Shown here piece after piece: positions 1 to 10,090 of a stretch of DNA of 26,854 bases. The position numbers were made by a program, and so were the translations under genes. Under the pieces are notes generated by a model. The model worked only from the letters and a program-made list of their open reading frames with translations, was not told the DNA's origin and made no database searches. Source of the DNA: Hypholoma sublateritium FD-334 SS-4 (taxonomy: Eukaryota > Basidiomycota > Agaricomycetes > Agaricales > Strophariaceae); contig KN817520.1 in assembly GCA_000827495.1 (NCBI GenBank), positions 1,018,496 through 1,045,349 of the forward strand, written 5' to 3'. Positions within the stretch are counted from its first letter, which is position 1; every line of letters begins with the position of its first letter.

Positions 1-626
1 AGCCTATGGTGCTAGTAATGCCAGACCAGGCAGGTTCTGTGTGACCCTCAGGAGGACCTGTTTGACCCTCAGGAGGACTGTTTCACCCTCAGAAGGGGAG
101 CTACTAATGCAAGCTCAAGCATAGGGATTCATGGCTCCAGTGATGGTCAAGAGCAAAAGGTAAATCGATTAGCTAATACAACTGATAGGCAACATATGAA
201 CTCAGTCATGTGACTACTATCTGGCTACTGAACATGTATCTATCCATCCAGGTCACAGGGACTTTAAACAAGAGTCTTTGAGGGACTAACTTGTATCTAG
301 TGGGATCGTAAGGTTCGCAGCTGGAGCATTTCTCCCAGGCTAATAAGGTCTAGTCTACGGACTCTAAATAAGGAAAAGCACACTTGGTGCTCTAGTCGTC
401 GTGCTAGTTTCCTGGATAACAAAAACAATACAAAAACCACCTTACAACCAAATCTATACGGTTGACTTTGAGTGAACGTACTTCAGTACTTTTCCAAAGA
501 ACCCCGACTCTCGCATTAAAAGAAGCACTTAAGCAGATTAGCTTTGTGTTAGGTTTTGTGTGTGTGTTTGAATAGTAGAACTATTCAAGGCATCACTTTA
601 CCCTACCAGAACAAATCTACGTCCTT
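1..626. other. Gene-free left edge with a short tandem repeat
   Basis: I see no convincing coding region here. At about 42-100 a ~20-bp unit around GACCCTCAGGAGGAC occurs three times with periods of 21 and 20 bp, the last copy diverged. Positions 300-480 look like the non-coding end of an LTR or a promoter, but no partner LTR or polypurine/primer site could be shown, so this is left unassigned. The T1 element copy begins abruptly at about 627. Confidence 0.5.
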
Positions 627-2443
627 CAGCGGAAACTGCTCAAAGTCTTGGGAAGTTGCCCACTGATACATCATAGAGCAGTTGCCCAAGACCCACCCCC
701 ACATGCATGAAATGGGCACTTGCCACTGTTTCCTAATGTAGCAGCAATGATTTTATATAAGCTAGTCTAAAAATAGAAAAATGAGAAAAAATTGCTAAAT
801 TAGCAGAAAATTCAGAGCTACCCAAATATACCAAAATCATCACTGTAGGTAACTTCCTTATTTGGTAAAATGCAAAATGAATTTTTGAACGGCTGCCTAT
901 TTGCAAAATTGACCCCCTTAGAAATGGGGTGGCACAATGCCGGCCAAACACCGGGGACCGGTCACAGGCCCGTCACGGCCCATCACATCCCTCATTCTTG
1001 AAACCTTGCTCCTGTACCATCTACAACCTGAAAGTGGTAGATTTAAAATAAGAATCTAGTAGATATATACGGTTTAAACAATCTGTTGAGGCCAGAATTT
1101 TGATTTTGCATATCTGTAGTGTAAAAAAGCAAAATAATGACATTTTCCCTGCAAAACAGGGCCTCCAGCAGTGCATATGAAATATCTTGCCAACAACAAC
1201 ACTACACCTTTTGCTGAAGTGAGATAAAGTGCTTATAATGTAGATTCAAACACTGTATTGAGAATTTTAAATTATGTCCTCATTGTAAAGTTAGGGTATC
1301 ACATTGGCCATTTTATGCAGGTTACAGGACATATATTAAAAATCTGGTCTCAACAAGTCCTTTATTCTATATAATGAAACCTTTTTTCTGTTGAAGTAAA
1401 GCACCAAACTGCTTTGCTGAGTAAATTTTTTGTAAGCATTCCTGCTATAATCCAATAAAGGTCTGCTAAATTGATAACCAGGAAACAATTTTCACAATCC
1501 AAAATTCTGTGAATCAGCTCTAAGTACATCTTGCATGATACTGAAATTTAAACCTAAGTTCTCCCTTTTCTTGTTGAATGGCAAGCTCAACATGAAGTCG
1601 GCCATTCCTATCAAATTTGTGCACAGCCACCGTTGTCCACTGCTATTTCGCAGCACTGATTTACTATATTTCAGTCATACTTATTTAAACCTAATTTCTA
1701 TGCTTCAAAATCACCTACATATCATTTTTATACTTCCATCTACTATTTAAAGGCTGTTTTGAACTATCGCAGATGAGTGGTGCTCTCTCAAGCCTACAAA
1801 CATCTGAAATTCAGCCAATTTTGGCACTGTTTCATGTTTTGTGACAGATCTTGCCAAATCAAGTCACGTGTGATGCCCACGGCTTTGGCGGGTGTTGTGC
1901 CACCCCATTAGAAAATTATGAAATAATTTTTAAAATTCCCTAAAATTCATAAACTATCTGTATATGGAAGAAATTTCAGTGGTCTGTGCACAAAACAATG
2001 AGATAAGGGCCTTTTATCAGCTAGATACCAACTGGATTAGATANCTTTGCAATCTCAGATGCTGCTGCCCAAAAGATGGACTTGGGCTGGATTTGGCAAA
2101 GTCTTGCTTGGCTTTCCATTTTTGGGCTGGGTGTTATTTCCATGCTAGGCCTGGGCTGATGGCTATTATTTGCACTTGTTTGGATTTGAGGCCAGAATAT
2201 GACATGAGTGAACCCGCACAATGTAAACAGAGGCAAGCAAGAGGTCACACATTGGCTTTTGATGTGCATCAATGTGCAAACAAATAAGCACAGCACTGCA
2301 AAAGGCATGTTGTAGCATCCAAAACATAGCCATTTGGCAGGCAGAGCATGCATGAGTTGCCCAGTAGGCAGTTTCCGCTGTGGATATATCTCTCTACTTA
2401 GGTAACTACCCGGCTTCATACATGCAGATAGTGGCTACTTGTG
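627..2443 (+). mobile_element. T1 non-autonomous DNA transposon, copy C (5'-truncated, interrupted)
   Basis: This copy matches the complete T1 copies at 25430-26321 and 6021-6909 almost throughout: the GGGAAGTTGCCC blocks near 650, the AT-rich centre at 760-900, the GGACTTGGGCTGG segment near 2080, and the right end GTGGCTACTTGTG at 2431-2443. It lacks roughly the first 80 bp, since homology starts at CAGCGGAAACTG (627). It is split at 918-924 by a 983-bp element flanked by TTAGAAA duplications. No transposase is encoded, so open frames here are not genes. Confidence 0.85.
925..1907. mobile_element. Nested 983-bp non-autonomous DNA transposon with TGGGGTGGCACAA termini
   Basis: Imperfect terminal inverted repeats of about 24 bp begin TGGGGTGGCACAA at both ends (3 mismatches over 24). 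The element is bracketed by identical 7-bp duplications TTAGAAA at 918-924 and 1908-1914, and the flanks rejoin into the uninterrupted T1 sequence seen at 25800. The interior is AT-rich and encodes no recognisable transposase. Superfamily is not assignable; a hAT-like origin is possible but those usually make 8-bp duplications. Confidence 0.85.
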
Positions 2444-2816
2444 CACTCTTGGTGTCTGCGTACCCACTTTCGATGCATGCTTGCGCAGCTTTAACTTAGA
2501 GAAACATATTAGACTACGTCACTTCTAAATACGCAATAAACATACCATGTGATAAATGCCCAGGTCGGCGAACTTTCGCGTGCATCGGGCATTGTTGGAT
2601 ATGTTCTCAGCCCCTTGCATACTCAGATGCAGCAGTCGCACCCTGTGTTTCTGTGCTTATCAATGTCGGCCAGGGCTACCATTCCACACACGTGTAGTGC
2701 AGTACTCATGTCATCTATCCACTCGCAATCCCTCCGGTGCATCAAATGTGTCTCCTCACCACTCACGAGATACACTCCCCTTGTCGCTCCCATTGCCATT
2801 TGGACCGTAGTTCATA

Positions 2817-3262
2817 TCACTTTATCACCCAACTGCATGGTTGCAGGGGAGAGCGGCCACCATCGAGGGCACCAGAGGTGGCAGTCAGCGGTTCGACGAT
2901 AATGAGTGTGAGATCGGCATCAGGGATGCCCATCTGTATCAATCCCCAGATCTGCACGCTGCTACCATCAGGGGTCGATAACATCATATAGCGCAGTATG
3001 CCACACTCACTTTAGCCAGGGCGATGCACTTGGTGGATGGTAGCAGGTGTTCAGATGATGCAGGTGTGCATACATAGGATGCGCAGATCAATCCCATCCT
3101 CCAAATTGCGGGCAATGGAATATCTCTATAGACAGATAAGTACTGCTTGTACAAGAAAAACGATAGACTTACGCACATTGACAATTGAGCCGATTTAGCA
3201 ACACGTAGCTCATATGCACCCTCTGCAATGCGCCGCGAGCACCAATGGGTGGGGTGTCAGGT
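2817..3262 (-). pseudogene. Unrecognised gene remnant with probable introns
   Basis: On the minus strand several short coding-like pieces are separated by intron-like gaps. One candidate intron runs 3172 to 3126 (GTAAGT donor, 47 nt, TACTTAT branch-like sequence) and another runs 3010 to 2959 (GTGAGT donor, 52 nt). The last exon would read VQIWGLIQMGIP, then DADLTLIIVEPLTATSG, and stop at 2817-2819. Upstream pieces read WCSRRIAEGAYELRVAKSAQ. The frames of the middle exon do not join unambiguously, so frameshifts are likely. I do not recognise the family. Weaker open frames exist on the plus strand. Confidence 0.3.
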
Positions 3263-3729
3263 GATTGAATTCAACCATAATGTTGCATGCATGGAAGAGA
3301 GTGTTGATATCAATACTTCAGACAATAAATGCAGGTCAAAATGTAGGGGAAGGCGGCAACTTTGGTGCGCGATCCTGGACACCCGGGCCTGGGTGCTCCG
3401 CTTCGCGCTCTATTATGCCCCATGTCCCACTTTGTCATGTACGGTGTCTCTTGGGTATATGAACCAAGTACTCACGAAACCGCATGCAGTTTACTGCAGG
3501 ATCCAACCATTAACTTTTTAAATAAGAATATACAAACTGCTAGCTTTTTTTGGATATGAAAAATTCTGTACACAATAGTCCTGTTCGGACATCCACCTGA
3601 TCCAGAGGTGCCACCACTAGGTACTCTCAACGTGAAATTTCCGCCAAGTTAATTGACAAGTTCCAAGAGCACATTTGTTTCAGGCAGCAGGCGTCCATGG
3701 TCACCGTGCTGCCTCCATCTGTCCCATTT
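3263..3729. other. Stretch with no supportable gene
   Basis: Open frames on both strands are short and mutually exclusive. Composition is mixed and no splice-site chain, repeat or RNA gene is visible. It may be eroded coding sequence belonging to the remnants on either side. Confidence 0.4.
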
Positions 3730-4263
3730 TCACCCCCACGCGCCGCCATTCAAATCAGCCGTGCCTGTTATATACCTACAAGGTACATGTACTTCACTCC
3801 AGACATAGTATTTGATCCCTGACACCCCATTGATATGCTGCTGGTGTACACGTCGTACTTCTAGGTGGTCAGATCTGCGGGACAGCGTCATTATGTCGTT
3901 GCTGCGCAGTGTGGTGTGCGGCAATGATGGTGGGTCTGTGGGCGGCAATGCAGGGGAATTGGGAGGATGAGGGTGTCAAGGCATGACACGGGATTCAACA
4001 AATGGGAACAGGTGCCGGCGAGTCGATGTATCTTCCATGCACCATGGCGGCATACTTAGAGTCAATGGTGTGCCTTTTTTATTAGGGTATGGATGTACTT
4101 CGAATTCAAGGCCAGTGATGAGCATCTCAATACACGAGCATGCGGCATGGCTGCAGCTCTCACCATACAACCTCCGTTGTCGCAGGCTATCGTTTGCACG
4201 CTCTACTGGATTTTGCGGCTCAAGGCGGCTTTGTGGGAGTGTTGTCGAGAACCCGTACAACAC
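3730..4263 (-). pseudogene. Unrecognised coding-like remnant, one in-frame stop
   Basis: On the minus strand one frame stays open from 4263 to 3730 except for a single TGA between two halves of 95 and 72 codons. The first half ends FPFVESRVMP and the second includes NGVSGIKYYVW. The TGA could derive from CGA by C-to-T, as in the helicase and F-box pseudogenes elsewhere in the window. No motif or family is recognised. A plus-strand frame at 4140-4457 is also open, so strand assignment is uncertain. Confidence 0.25.
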
Positions 4264-4476
4264 AGCACAACATGCCTGCTCAGCTTGATCACATTACTCC
4301 TTGCAGTCGCCACCGTCTCTGCGTACTGCATGTTCGACCTGCTCATTCAACACTCACACACATTGAGTGGGTGCCATGCCAGACCATGCATGTGCCGTCA
4401 TTGCTGTTGCGCGATGGTGTCTGGAAGAGGGGTCAAAAGTACGAGATTAGTAGATAGACATGGGTTCCAGCTGTGA

Positions 4477-4846
4477 TGGACCGCCGCCGACCCCACATAT
4501 TTGTGTATTCCATTTAGCTATATGAATCAATTGGGAGCTTTGTCATTTTCATAAATAAATTGGTTAGCTTAGCTGCCAAGGTGGGAGGGGCAGCTTGCAG
4601 AGGCAAGCCTTAAAATACAAGGCAGCACTGCAAGCGTGCCGCATGTGGGATCACAACTGATGTCTTGCATTAATTGCCCTTGGCGCGTGCCTGCTCCCTC
4701 TACCTTGCCCTCGACAATGTGGCTCTCTTCATTCTGATTGGGAACTTCTCATCCCAACAAGCATCAGGCGTCCACAGTGTTGGATCAGCACTGCTCCATG
4801 TAATACGGCCCCATGTCACCATGTGTTTTGTTGTTTTCATCTCATG
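4477..4846. other. Intergenic stretch, nothing recognised
   Basis: No coding region longer than about 65 codons, no repeat shared with the rest of the window, and no RNA gene is visible. Confidence 0.4.
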
Positions 4847-5422
4847 TTATCCCTTCCCCCAGGTGTGAGACCTCCCCCTCCATGAACTCGCCAGGCTTGA
4901 CAAACTTGAGCTGCAGTCCCTTCCTTTAAACAACATCTGCCTCGTCATCATGCACACCAAGTGGAAGTAATGCTCCCCAATGCTGTATACCTCCCACTGA
5001 TTGCACCATGGCTGTCTGTTGTGTTCCAAGTGGAGGGGCAGGTGGAGAGCCATCCACATCAATTGCACCCTAACACCAACCCTTTTTCCCTGCGGTGCCC
5101 AACCCATCAGCACTGCATATGGAGGGCAACATTGTCACAAAGGCAGATATTGACAACGCGGACTGGAACACAGGTACGGGAATGGAGAGGAGCACAACTG
5201 ACAAGCCGACGATCCGGGCGGGCCTGTGCTCTGGGCGTACCAACAATCTGGGCAGGCCTGCGCTCCGGATGTGCTGGGTGGGAGCGGGTGGCGCAACGCC
5301 CAGTCACTCACAGGCATGAGTAGTGGGATGGGGATGGGAAGGGTGCAGCCCAGCGACGCCGCACATGCAAGTACACTAGGCGGATGCAGCACCATGGCAT
5401 GCCCCTCGCGTGGCGCCAGCAC
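4847..5422 (-). pseudogene. Unrecognised coding-like remnant
   Basis: Two minus-strand open segments (5422-5135 and 5113-4847) lie in the same frame, separated by one TGA. The stretch is GC-rich relative to the surrounding transposons, which marks a possible island of old host sequence. The translated residues show no recognised domain. The plus strand is also open at 5095-5319 (protein-like beginning MEGNIVTKADIDNADWNTG), so I cannot decide the coding strand. Confidence 0.2.
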
Positions 5423-5830
5423 TTGTCATCTACAGAAGAGTATGGAGACAATATATAACCCCGTGCACACCTGGTACAGCATGAAGTTGTTCGCATAAAC
5501 GCGGTCACCTGGAATGTATAGCAAGTGGGGCCCCGGGTGCAGCACAGAAGATCTAATCAATTCCTTGTGAGCTTTGATTTAGACCAGAGCTCTGGCAGCA
5601 TGCCACATATATCTACAAAGGGCCAATGATAGTATCTCGAGCGCGCAGTGGGGCACAAGTACATATATGTGGGCGGTGGTTTCAAAAAAAGTTGTTTAAT
5701 ACACATAGTGTATTCAGGAACATATGTATGTATACATACGCAACTCAGAGCATGTGAGACGATGAAAGGTGGTCAAGGCGGCGATAAAATACATTCAATT
5801 ATGCAACAGATAAAAAGAAATTATAATACT
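5423..5830. other. Stretch with no supportable gene
   Basis: The sequence turns AT-rich after about 5560. It lies just 3' of the stop codon of the minus-strand Cys-rich pseudogene and probably contains its 3' untranslated region. No repeat from the rest of the window is present. Confidence 0.4.
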
Positions 5831-6020
5831 TCATATTGTACATATATCCATTTCCCTCAAAACCAGAGGTGAATGGCAGGGAATATCTACAAGAAGAGCG
5901 GTAAGCGACATGAATAAGATCGAGGGGTGAGCAGTGCACCAGAATTTGGATCCCTTGAGTGATGCCAAGATCATAATGATATCGTCCTGCAAGCACATAA
6001 TGCGGGGATCCCTCTTCAAG

Positions 6021-6909
6021 CACAAGTAGCCACTGTCTGCATGTATGAAGCTGGGTAGTTACCTAAGTAGAGAGATATATCAACAGCAAAAACTGCCCAC
6101 TGGGCAACTCATGCATGCTCTGCCTGCCAAATGGCTATGTGTTTTGAGTGCTACAATGTGCCTTTTGCAGTGCTGTGCTTATTTGTTTGCACATTGATGT
6201 GCATCAAAAGCTAATGTGTGACCTGTTGATTGCTTCTATTTACATTGTGCGGGCTCACTCATGTCATATTCTGGCCTCAAATCCAAACAAATGTAAATAA
6301 CAGCCATTAGCCCAGGCCTAGCATATAACACCCAGGCTCAAAATGGAAAGCCAACCTGGACTTTGCCAAATCCAACCCAAGTCCATCTTTTGGGCAGTAG
6401 CACATGAGATTCCAAAGTCATCTAATCCAGTTGATATCTAGCTGATAAAAGGCCCTTATCTCATTGTTTTGTGCACAGACCACTGAATTTCTTTCCATAT
6501 ACAGATAGTTATTGAATTTTAGGGAATTTTAAAAATTATTTCATAATTTTCTGAGGTGGTCAATTTTGCAAATAGGCAGCCATTCAAAAATTCATTTTGT
6601 ATTTTACCAAATAAGGAAGCCACCTACAGTGATGATTTTGGTATATTTGGGTAGCTCTGAATTTTCTGCTAATTTAGCAATTTTTTCTCATTTTTCTATT
6701 TTTAGACTAGCTTATATAAGATCATTGCTGCCACATTAGGAAACAGTGGCAAGTGCCCATTTTATGCATGTGGGAGTGGGCCTTGAGCAACTGCTCTATA
6801 ATGTATCAGTGGGCAACTTCCCAAGGCTTTGGGCAGTTTCCGCTGTGGATATATCATTCTATTTAGGCAACCACCATGGGTTGATACATGAAAACAGCAG
6901 CCATGGTTG
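6021..6909 (-). mobile_element. T1 non-autonomous DNA transposon, copy B (complete)
   Basis: This is a full-length 889-bp copy, reverse-complement of the copy at 25430-26321. It starts CACAAGTAGCCACTG and ends CAGCCATGGTTG. Exact 7-bp target duplications CTTCAAG flank it at 6014-6020 and 6910-6916. Imperfect terminal inverted repeats contain the GATATATCCACAGC block. No protein is encoded. It sits inside the coding sequence of the minus-strand Cys-rich gene, whose frame resumes on the far side. Confidence 0.92.
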
Positions 6910-7404
6910 CTTCAAGTCATCAGTAAGAGAGCGAAACAATTCGCCAGTTGCATGTTGAAAATGCCTGATATGCATCTCGGCAAAGGAGGTGTCAAGTTCA
7001 GGAGACGCAACGAGCGACTTCGCTGCTCCAAGCATGCATTCCAACTCAAACTTGACTTGGTGGTGGTATAAAGCCTCCTCCTGCTTCCATATCGCCCAAG
7101 AAGCTTCATAGGAGTGAATACCTTTCATGAGGCTTTCAGCAGAAGCATTGAAAAGGCACAAATTGTTGACATTCCAGGCCTGTTTGGGGGGCACGATGAG
7201 CAAGAATGAAGATGGTGCTGGAACTAGCAACGGAAAAGGGTTACAAGTGTCACTGTCTTTGAACGAGTCGGGGCGGGACGGAAAAGGGTAATAACTGTCG
7301 CTGTCTTCGAACAAGTCGGGGTGGGAGTGCTTTTGCAGGGAATGCACAAAGTGGTTCGTCATCTTGCTCAATCGCAGCACCCTTTTCCTCTCCGCCAGAC
7401 TCAC

Positions 7405-7575
7405 CACCTTCCTCCTCCTCTTCATCAGACTCGCCGCCTTCCTCTTCCCCTTCACTGGGCTCATTGCCTTTCTCCTCCTCTTCATCAGACTCACCGCCTT
7501 CCTCTTTCCATTCGCTGGGCTTGTTGCCTTCCTTCTCCTCTTCGTCAGACTCGCCCCCTTCCTCTACCCCTATGA
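7405..7575 (-). repeat. 60-bp coding minisatellite (acidic repeats)
   Basis: TCAGACTCGCCGCC-like anchors recur at about 7426, 7486 and 7546, a period of 60 bp, or 20 codons on the minus strand. The units encode a Glu/Ser/Gly/Asp-rich repeat of the Cys-rich gene. Because units are whole codons, gain or loss of a unit would keep the frame. Confidence 0.75.
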
Positions 7576-7687
7576 CGCCCGCCTGTTTGCATTGCTTGCA
7601 GTCATGAATGCACTTCAGACACCATTTTGATCCCGTCCTTTGATAATAACAGTGGCTGAAGGTGCGCTCGCACTGGACGCAGGTATA

Positions 7688-7740
7688 CTGGTAATGAGGG
7701 TGAGCATGCACAAGGGCCAATACTAAATGAACCCACTTAC
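7688..7740 (-). other. Predicted intron 1 of the Cys-rich gene
   Basis: Donor GTAAGT at 7740 and acceptor CAG ending at 7688, 53 nt, phase 0 on both sides. Splicing joins a start-containing exon to the YTCVQC exon without a stop. Confidence 0.55.
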
Positions 7741-7791
7741 CCCATGAGTGTGGATGTTGAGGTCAAATGCGACAATGAGCAGTGCCATCAT

Positions 7792-7935
7792 TCAGATTCG
7801 AGTTTGTGCGCAAAGGTGGACAAGGTGGGGGGAGGGAACATGCGCAGAGGCAGACAAGGTGGAGGTAGGGAAGTGAAGTGAGTTTAAAATGTGGGCGACC
7901 TTTTAAGCCCACACGCCTCGTGTCAAGAAGCGCCG
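7792..7935 (-). promoter_or_regulatory. Probable upstream region of the Cys-rich gene
   Basis: Reading the minus strand, a TTTTAAACTC TATA-like box lies about 90 bp before the proposed ATG (7791). It is followed by a pyrimidine-rich tract (CACTTCACTTCCCTACCTCC), a common setting for fungal transcription starts. Only about 145 bp separate the ATG from the T1 copy at 7936, which may have displaced distal control elements. This is inference from base composition. Confidence 0.3.
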
Positions 7936-8340
7936 CAACAATGGTCACTGTAATTATACATGAAGTATGGGCAGTTGCCTAACTATGTTGATGCATCCCT
8001 GGGGGCAACTGCCCAAAAGCTTGAGTAGTTGCCCAGTGATGCATCACAAGGCAGTTGCCCATGGGCCTGCCCCCCATGCATGGCCTAGCCAACTGCTCAT
8101 GGCTTCCAAATATAGGACTATATTTTACATAAGCTGGTCTAAAAATAGAAAAGTGAGAAACATTTTGCTAAATTAGTAGAAAATTCAGAGCTATTTAAAT
8201 ATACCAAAATCATTACTATAGGTGGCTTCCTTATTCGGCAAAATGAAAAATCAATTTTTGAACAGCTGCCTATTTGCAAATTTGACCACCTCAGAAAATT
8301 ATGAAATAATTTTTAAAATTCCCTAAAATATATAAACTAC
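7936..8340 (+). mobile_element. T1 transposon, copy D (3'-truncated)
   Basis: The left end CAACAATGGTCACTG and the following GGGCAGTTGCC blocks match copy E (12551-14044) closely for about 400 bp, through the AT-rich centre. Homology stops at AAACTA (8340), just before the CTGTATATGG present in full copies, so the right half is missing. The break abuts the F-box pseudogene, suggesting deletion or recombination rather than simple insertion. Confidence 0.85.
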
Positions 8341-9530
8341 ATAGAGGTTGTTTATGGTTGGAAGTTGGTCTAGAAAAGCAATGTCGTCTGGATACAACAC
8401 CCCAAATAATGTTAATTGACATCCGGAGCACTCTAAAAAATCAGGTAATGAATTATGGAAACCCCAGATGCAGAGATGCTTGAGGCCAGGAAACGAAAAG
8501 GCGAATAGCACATCGCCACTGTTAACATGGAGAACCACAAGGCAAACATGAATGAAAGGGGAAACTGTATTTCCGTTGACGGTTACTACCCCAGAATCAG
8601 AATTAATCTCAAGTACCCCGCCGCTCCATACTGTTGCTTTGAGGGTATTGAGTGACTCCAAGCTGTGCACGAGTATCCAAAGGTCATACGCAGAGGCGCC
8701 ATCGACTTGAAGAACTGCGAGGGGTGAGTAGTGATGAGCATGACGGAATGAATCAGCATAGAATTGAAGACGGGTAACATTGGGCATGACAAGTTGAGGA
8801 ATAGGTATATTTGAGTCGACGACTACAATGCTTTCATTGGGGTAAGGAATGTCGAATAACCGATGAAAGTTGGTGGGAGGGTTGTAACTGATATGCAGGG
8901 TGAGTGATTGAATATGGTGTGCCACTACCATGATGAACAATATCAAGTCGCCAAAGTCTGGTCCCCATTCACAAGAAATCTTCAGGGAAAGGTGAAGATA
9001 CCCACCCTTGAATCGCGCAGGGAATAAACCGTAAGCCACTCTGGTGTCGTCATTCCATGGGGAAATGGGGATGGAAGACCATAAAAATGATGCCCAGAGT
9101 GCGATATCCCGGAACCTCCTGGTAACAGATGCCAATTGCATAGTGTCGGAGAGTTGTTGCTTGGTGCAAAATGGGTCCCCTGTACCTGCGCTGGCTGTCA
9201 CATGGTCAAAATCATCATCAGAATATCCTCGTGCAGACATTTGTACGCAACAGACACAATGTTTACTTGTTCAGTTAGAGGGCGGCAGCGGTCTAAAAGT
9301 GAATGAGAAAGAGAGGTGGTCTTTTTGGTAAATGCAGTATATTCCGCACCACACGTAACTGAGTGATAAACCCATTTTTTCTGCTGCTCCACCCTTCACT
9401 TAAGCTGGGTCATCTTGGATTCCACATCTTTCAAAGCAACAACCATGGTTGGGTTTCGTGACTTGGCAGGATCCATGTAGACAAAATTCTGGCATAAGTC
9501 GCAGAGAGTTTCAAAAGCGGTGGTGGACAT
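8341..9530 (-). pseudogene. F-box/LRR-like protein pseudogene, 3'-truncated
   Basis: The minus-strand frame begins at ATG 9530 and reads MSTTAFETLCDLCQNF for 44 codons to a TGA at 9398-9396, which a CGA-to-TGA change could explain. The same frame continues through EQQKKWVYHS to a classic F-box first helix, YKCLHEDILMMILTM, ending near 9200. One frameshift follows. The next frame gives the second F-box helix ASVTRRFRDIALWASFLW and then about 250 residues of irregular beta/leucine-rich sequence (SLTLHISYN, LKHLCIWGFH). The end is lost at the T1 copy D junction (8340). F-box proteins link substrates to SCF ubiquitin ligases, and this architecture is expanded in Agaricomycetes. With a nonsense codon, a frameshift and truncation it is not functional. 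Confidence 0.75.
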
Positions 9531-10083
9531 CTCGAGGGTTGGGATGGGTCCTAAATGCAAAACTGGTAGATATCAAACTCTTCTTGTGATTGCAAGTCGC
9601 ATCGCATTGCTGGATCTCAGGATGGAAACAGGAACCGATTTTCCTTTCTACACACAACTTGAACCGGATAACTCCCTTAATAGGAACATTCCCGAGGCAA
9701 TAGAAGTGACTCGTAAAGGCGCAAATTGCACAGGTGTATACATGCACCGTGGACGTGAAGTACTGTGCCGCGGGCGCTCATGCGGGCGGCCTTCGGATGT
9801 CCGAAATAATATGTGGGCAGGACTGTTGTGGCAGTGTAGTTTCACTCCTTATCAGGAGTGAAGCATCCAGGTGCCTTTGTGCCATTTGTGCTTGTGTGCC
9901 AATGCAAACTGCAAACCCTCTCTTGTGCAAAATGAAAATTTACATTTGGATACAAAACTAGCTGTATGCGACTCGGTATATACTGCAGAGAGGCAAGGCG
10001 ACTGAAAACAATACAAGTACATATGTGTGCTCTACCTTCCACTTAAGCGGTACAATTAGACAAAATGTTGATTAATTTCTCCT
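9531..10083. other. Divergent interval between F-box and helicase pseudogenes
   Basis: This interval lies between the F-box start (minus, 9530) and the helicase remnant (plus). It should hold the F-box promoter and upstream helicase exons. Plus-strand 9520-9861 and minus-strand 9747-9511 are both open and neither is recognised. Directly before 10084 the sequence TTGATTAATTTCTCCTGCAG looks like an intron 3' end (branch-like TTGATTAAT, pyrimidine tract, CAG). The matching donor could not be fixed. Confidence 0.35.
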
Positions 10084-10090
10084 GCAGGTC

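Larger units (their letters stand above)
5831..7791 (-). pseudogene. Cys-rich zinc-binding-like protein with acidic repeats, split by a T1 transposon
   Basis: Proposed exon 1 is 7791-7741 (17 codons, MMALLIVAFDLNIHTHG). A 53-nt intron (7740-7688, GTAAGT...CAG) joins it in phase to exon 2, which opens YTCVQCERTF and carries CxxC pairs (CVQC, CLKC, CKQC), suggesting a small zinc-binding module. A highly acidic stretch follows, built of about three 20-residue repeats around GGESDEEEE (7405-7575). Near 7320 the frame must change by one base, so there is an indel or an unseen intron. A region starting HPDLFEDSDSYYPFP and a possible helical region (SWAIWKQEEALYHHQ) lead to TDDLK. There an 889-bp T1 element (6021-6909) interrupts. 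Taking it out with one CTTCAAG copy joins TDDLK to RDPRIMCLQDD in frame, ending at 5831. Function unknown; it may be a nuclear protein, but that is only inference from the acidic tract. Confidence 0.55.

Noticed and set aside
1..480. LTR retrotransposon end at the left edge paired with the right edge (26716-26854)
   Set aside because: Both edges look LTR-like in composition, but I found no shared sequence, primer-binding site or gag/pol remnant.
2549..2902. Plus-strand ORF as a gene
   Set aside because: It overlaps minus-strand pieces with better splice-site support and has unremarkable residue composition.
6266..6299. Pol III B-box (SINE-like) reading of the GGCCTCAAATCC core
   Set aside because: Similarity to GGTTCRANTCC is weak, no A-box is placed correctly, and the elements have inverted ends and target duplications of DNA transposons.
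7321..7630. Plus-strand Leu/Pro/His-rich ORFs opposite the acidic repeats
   Set aside because: They are antisense shadows of the Glu-rich minisatellite.
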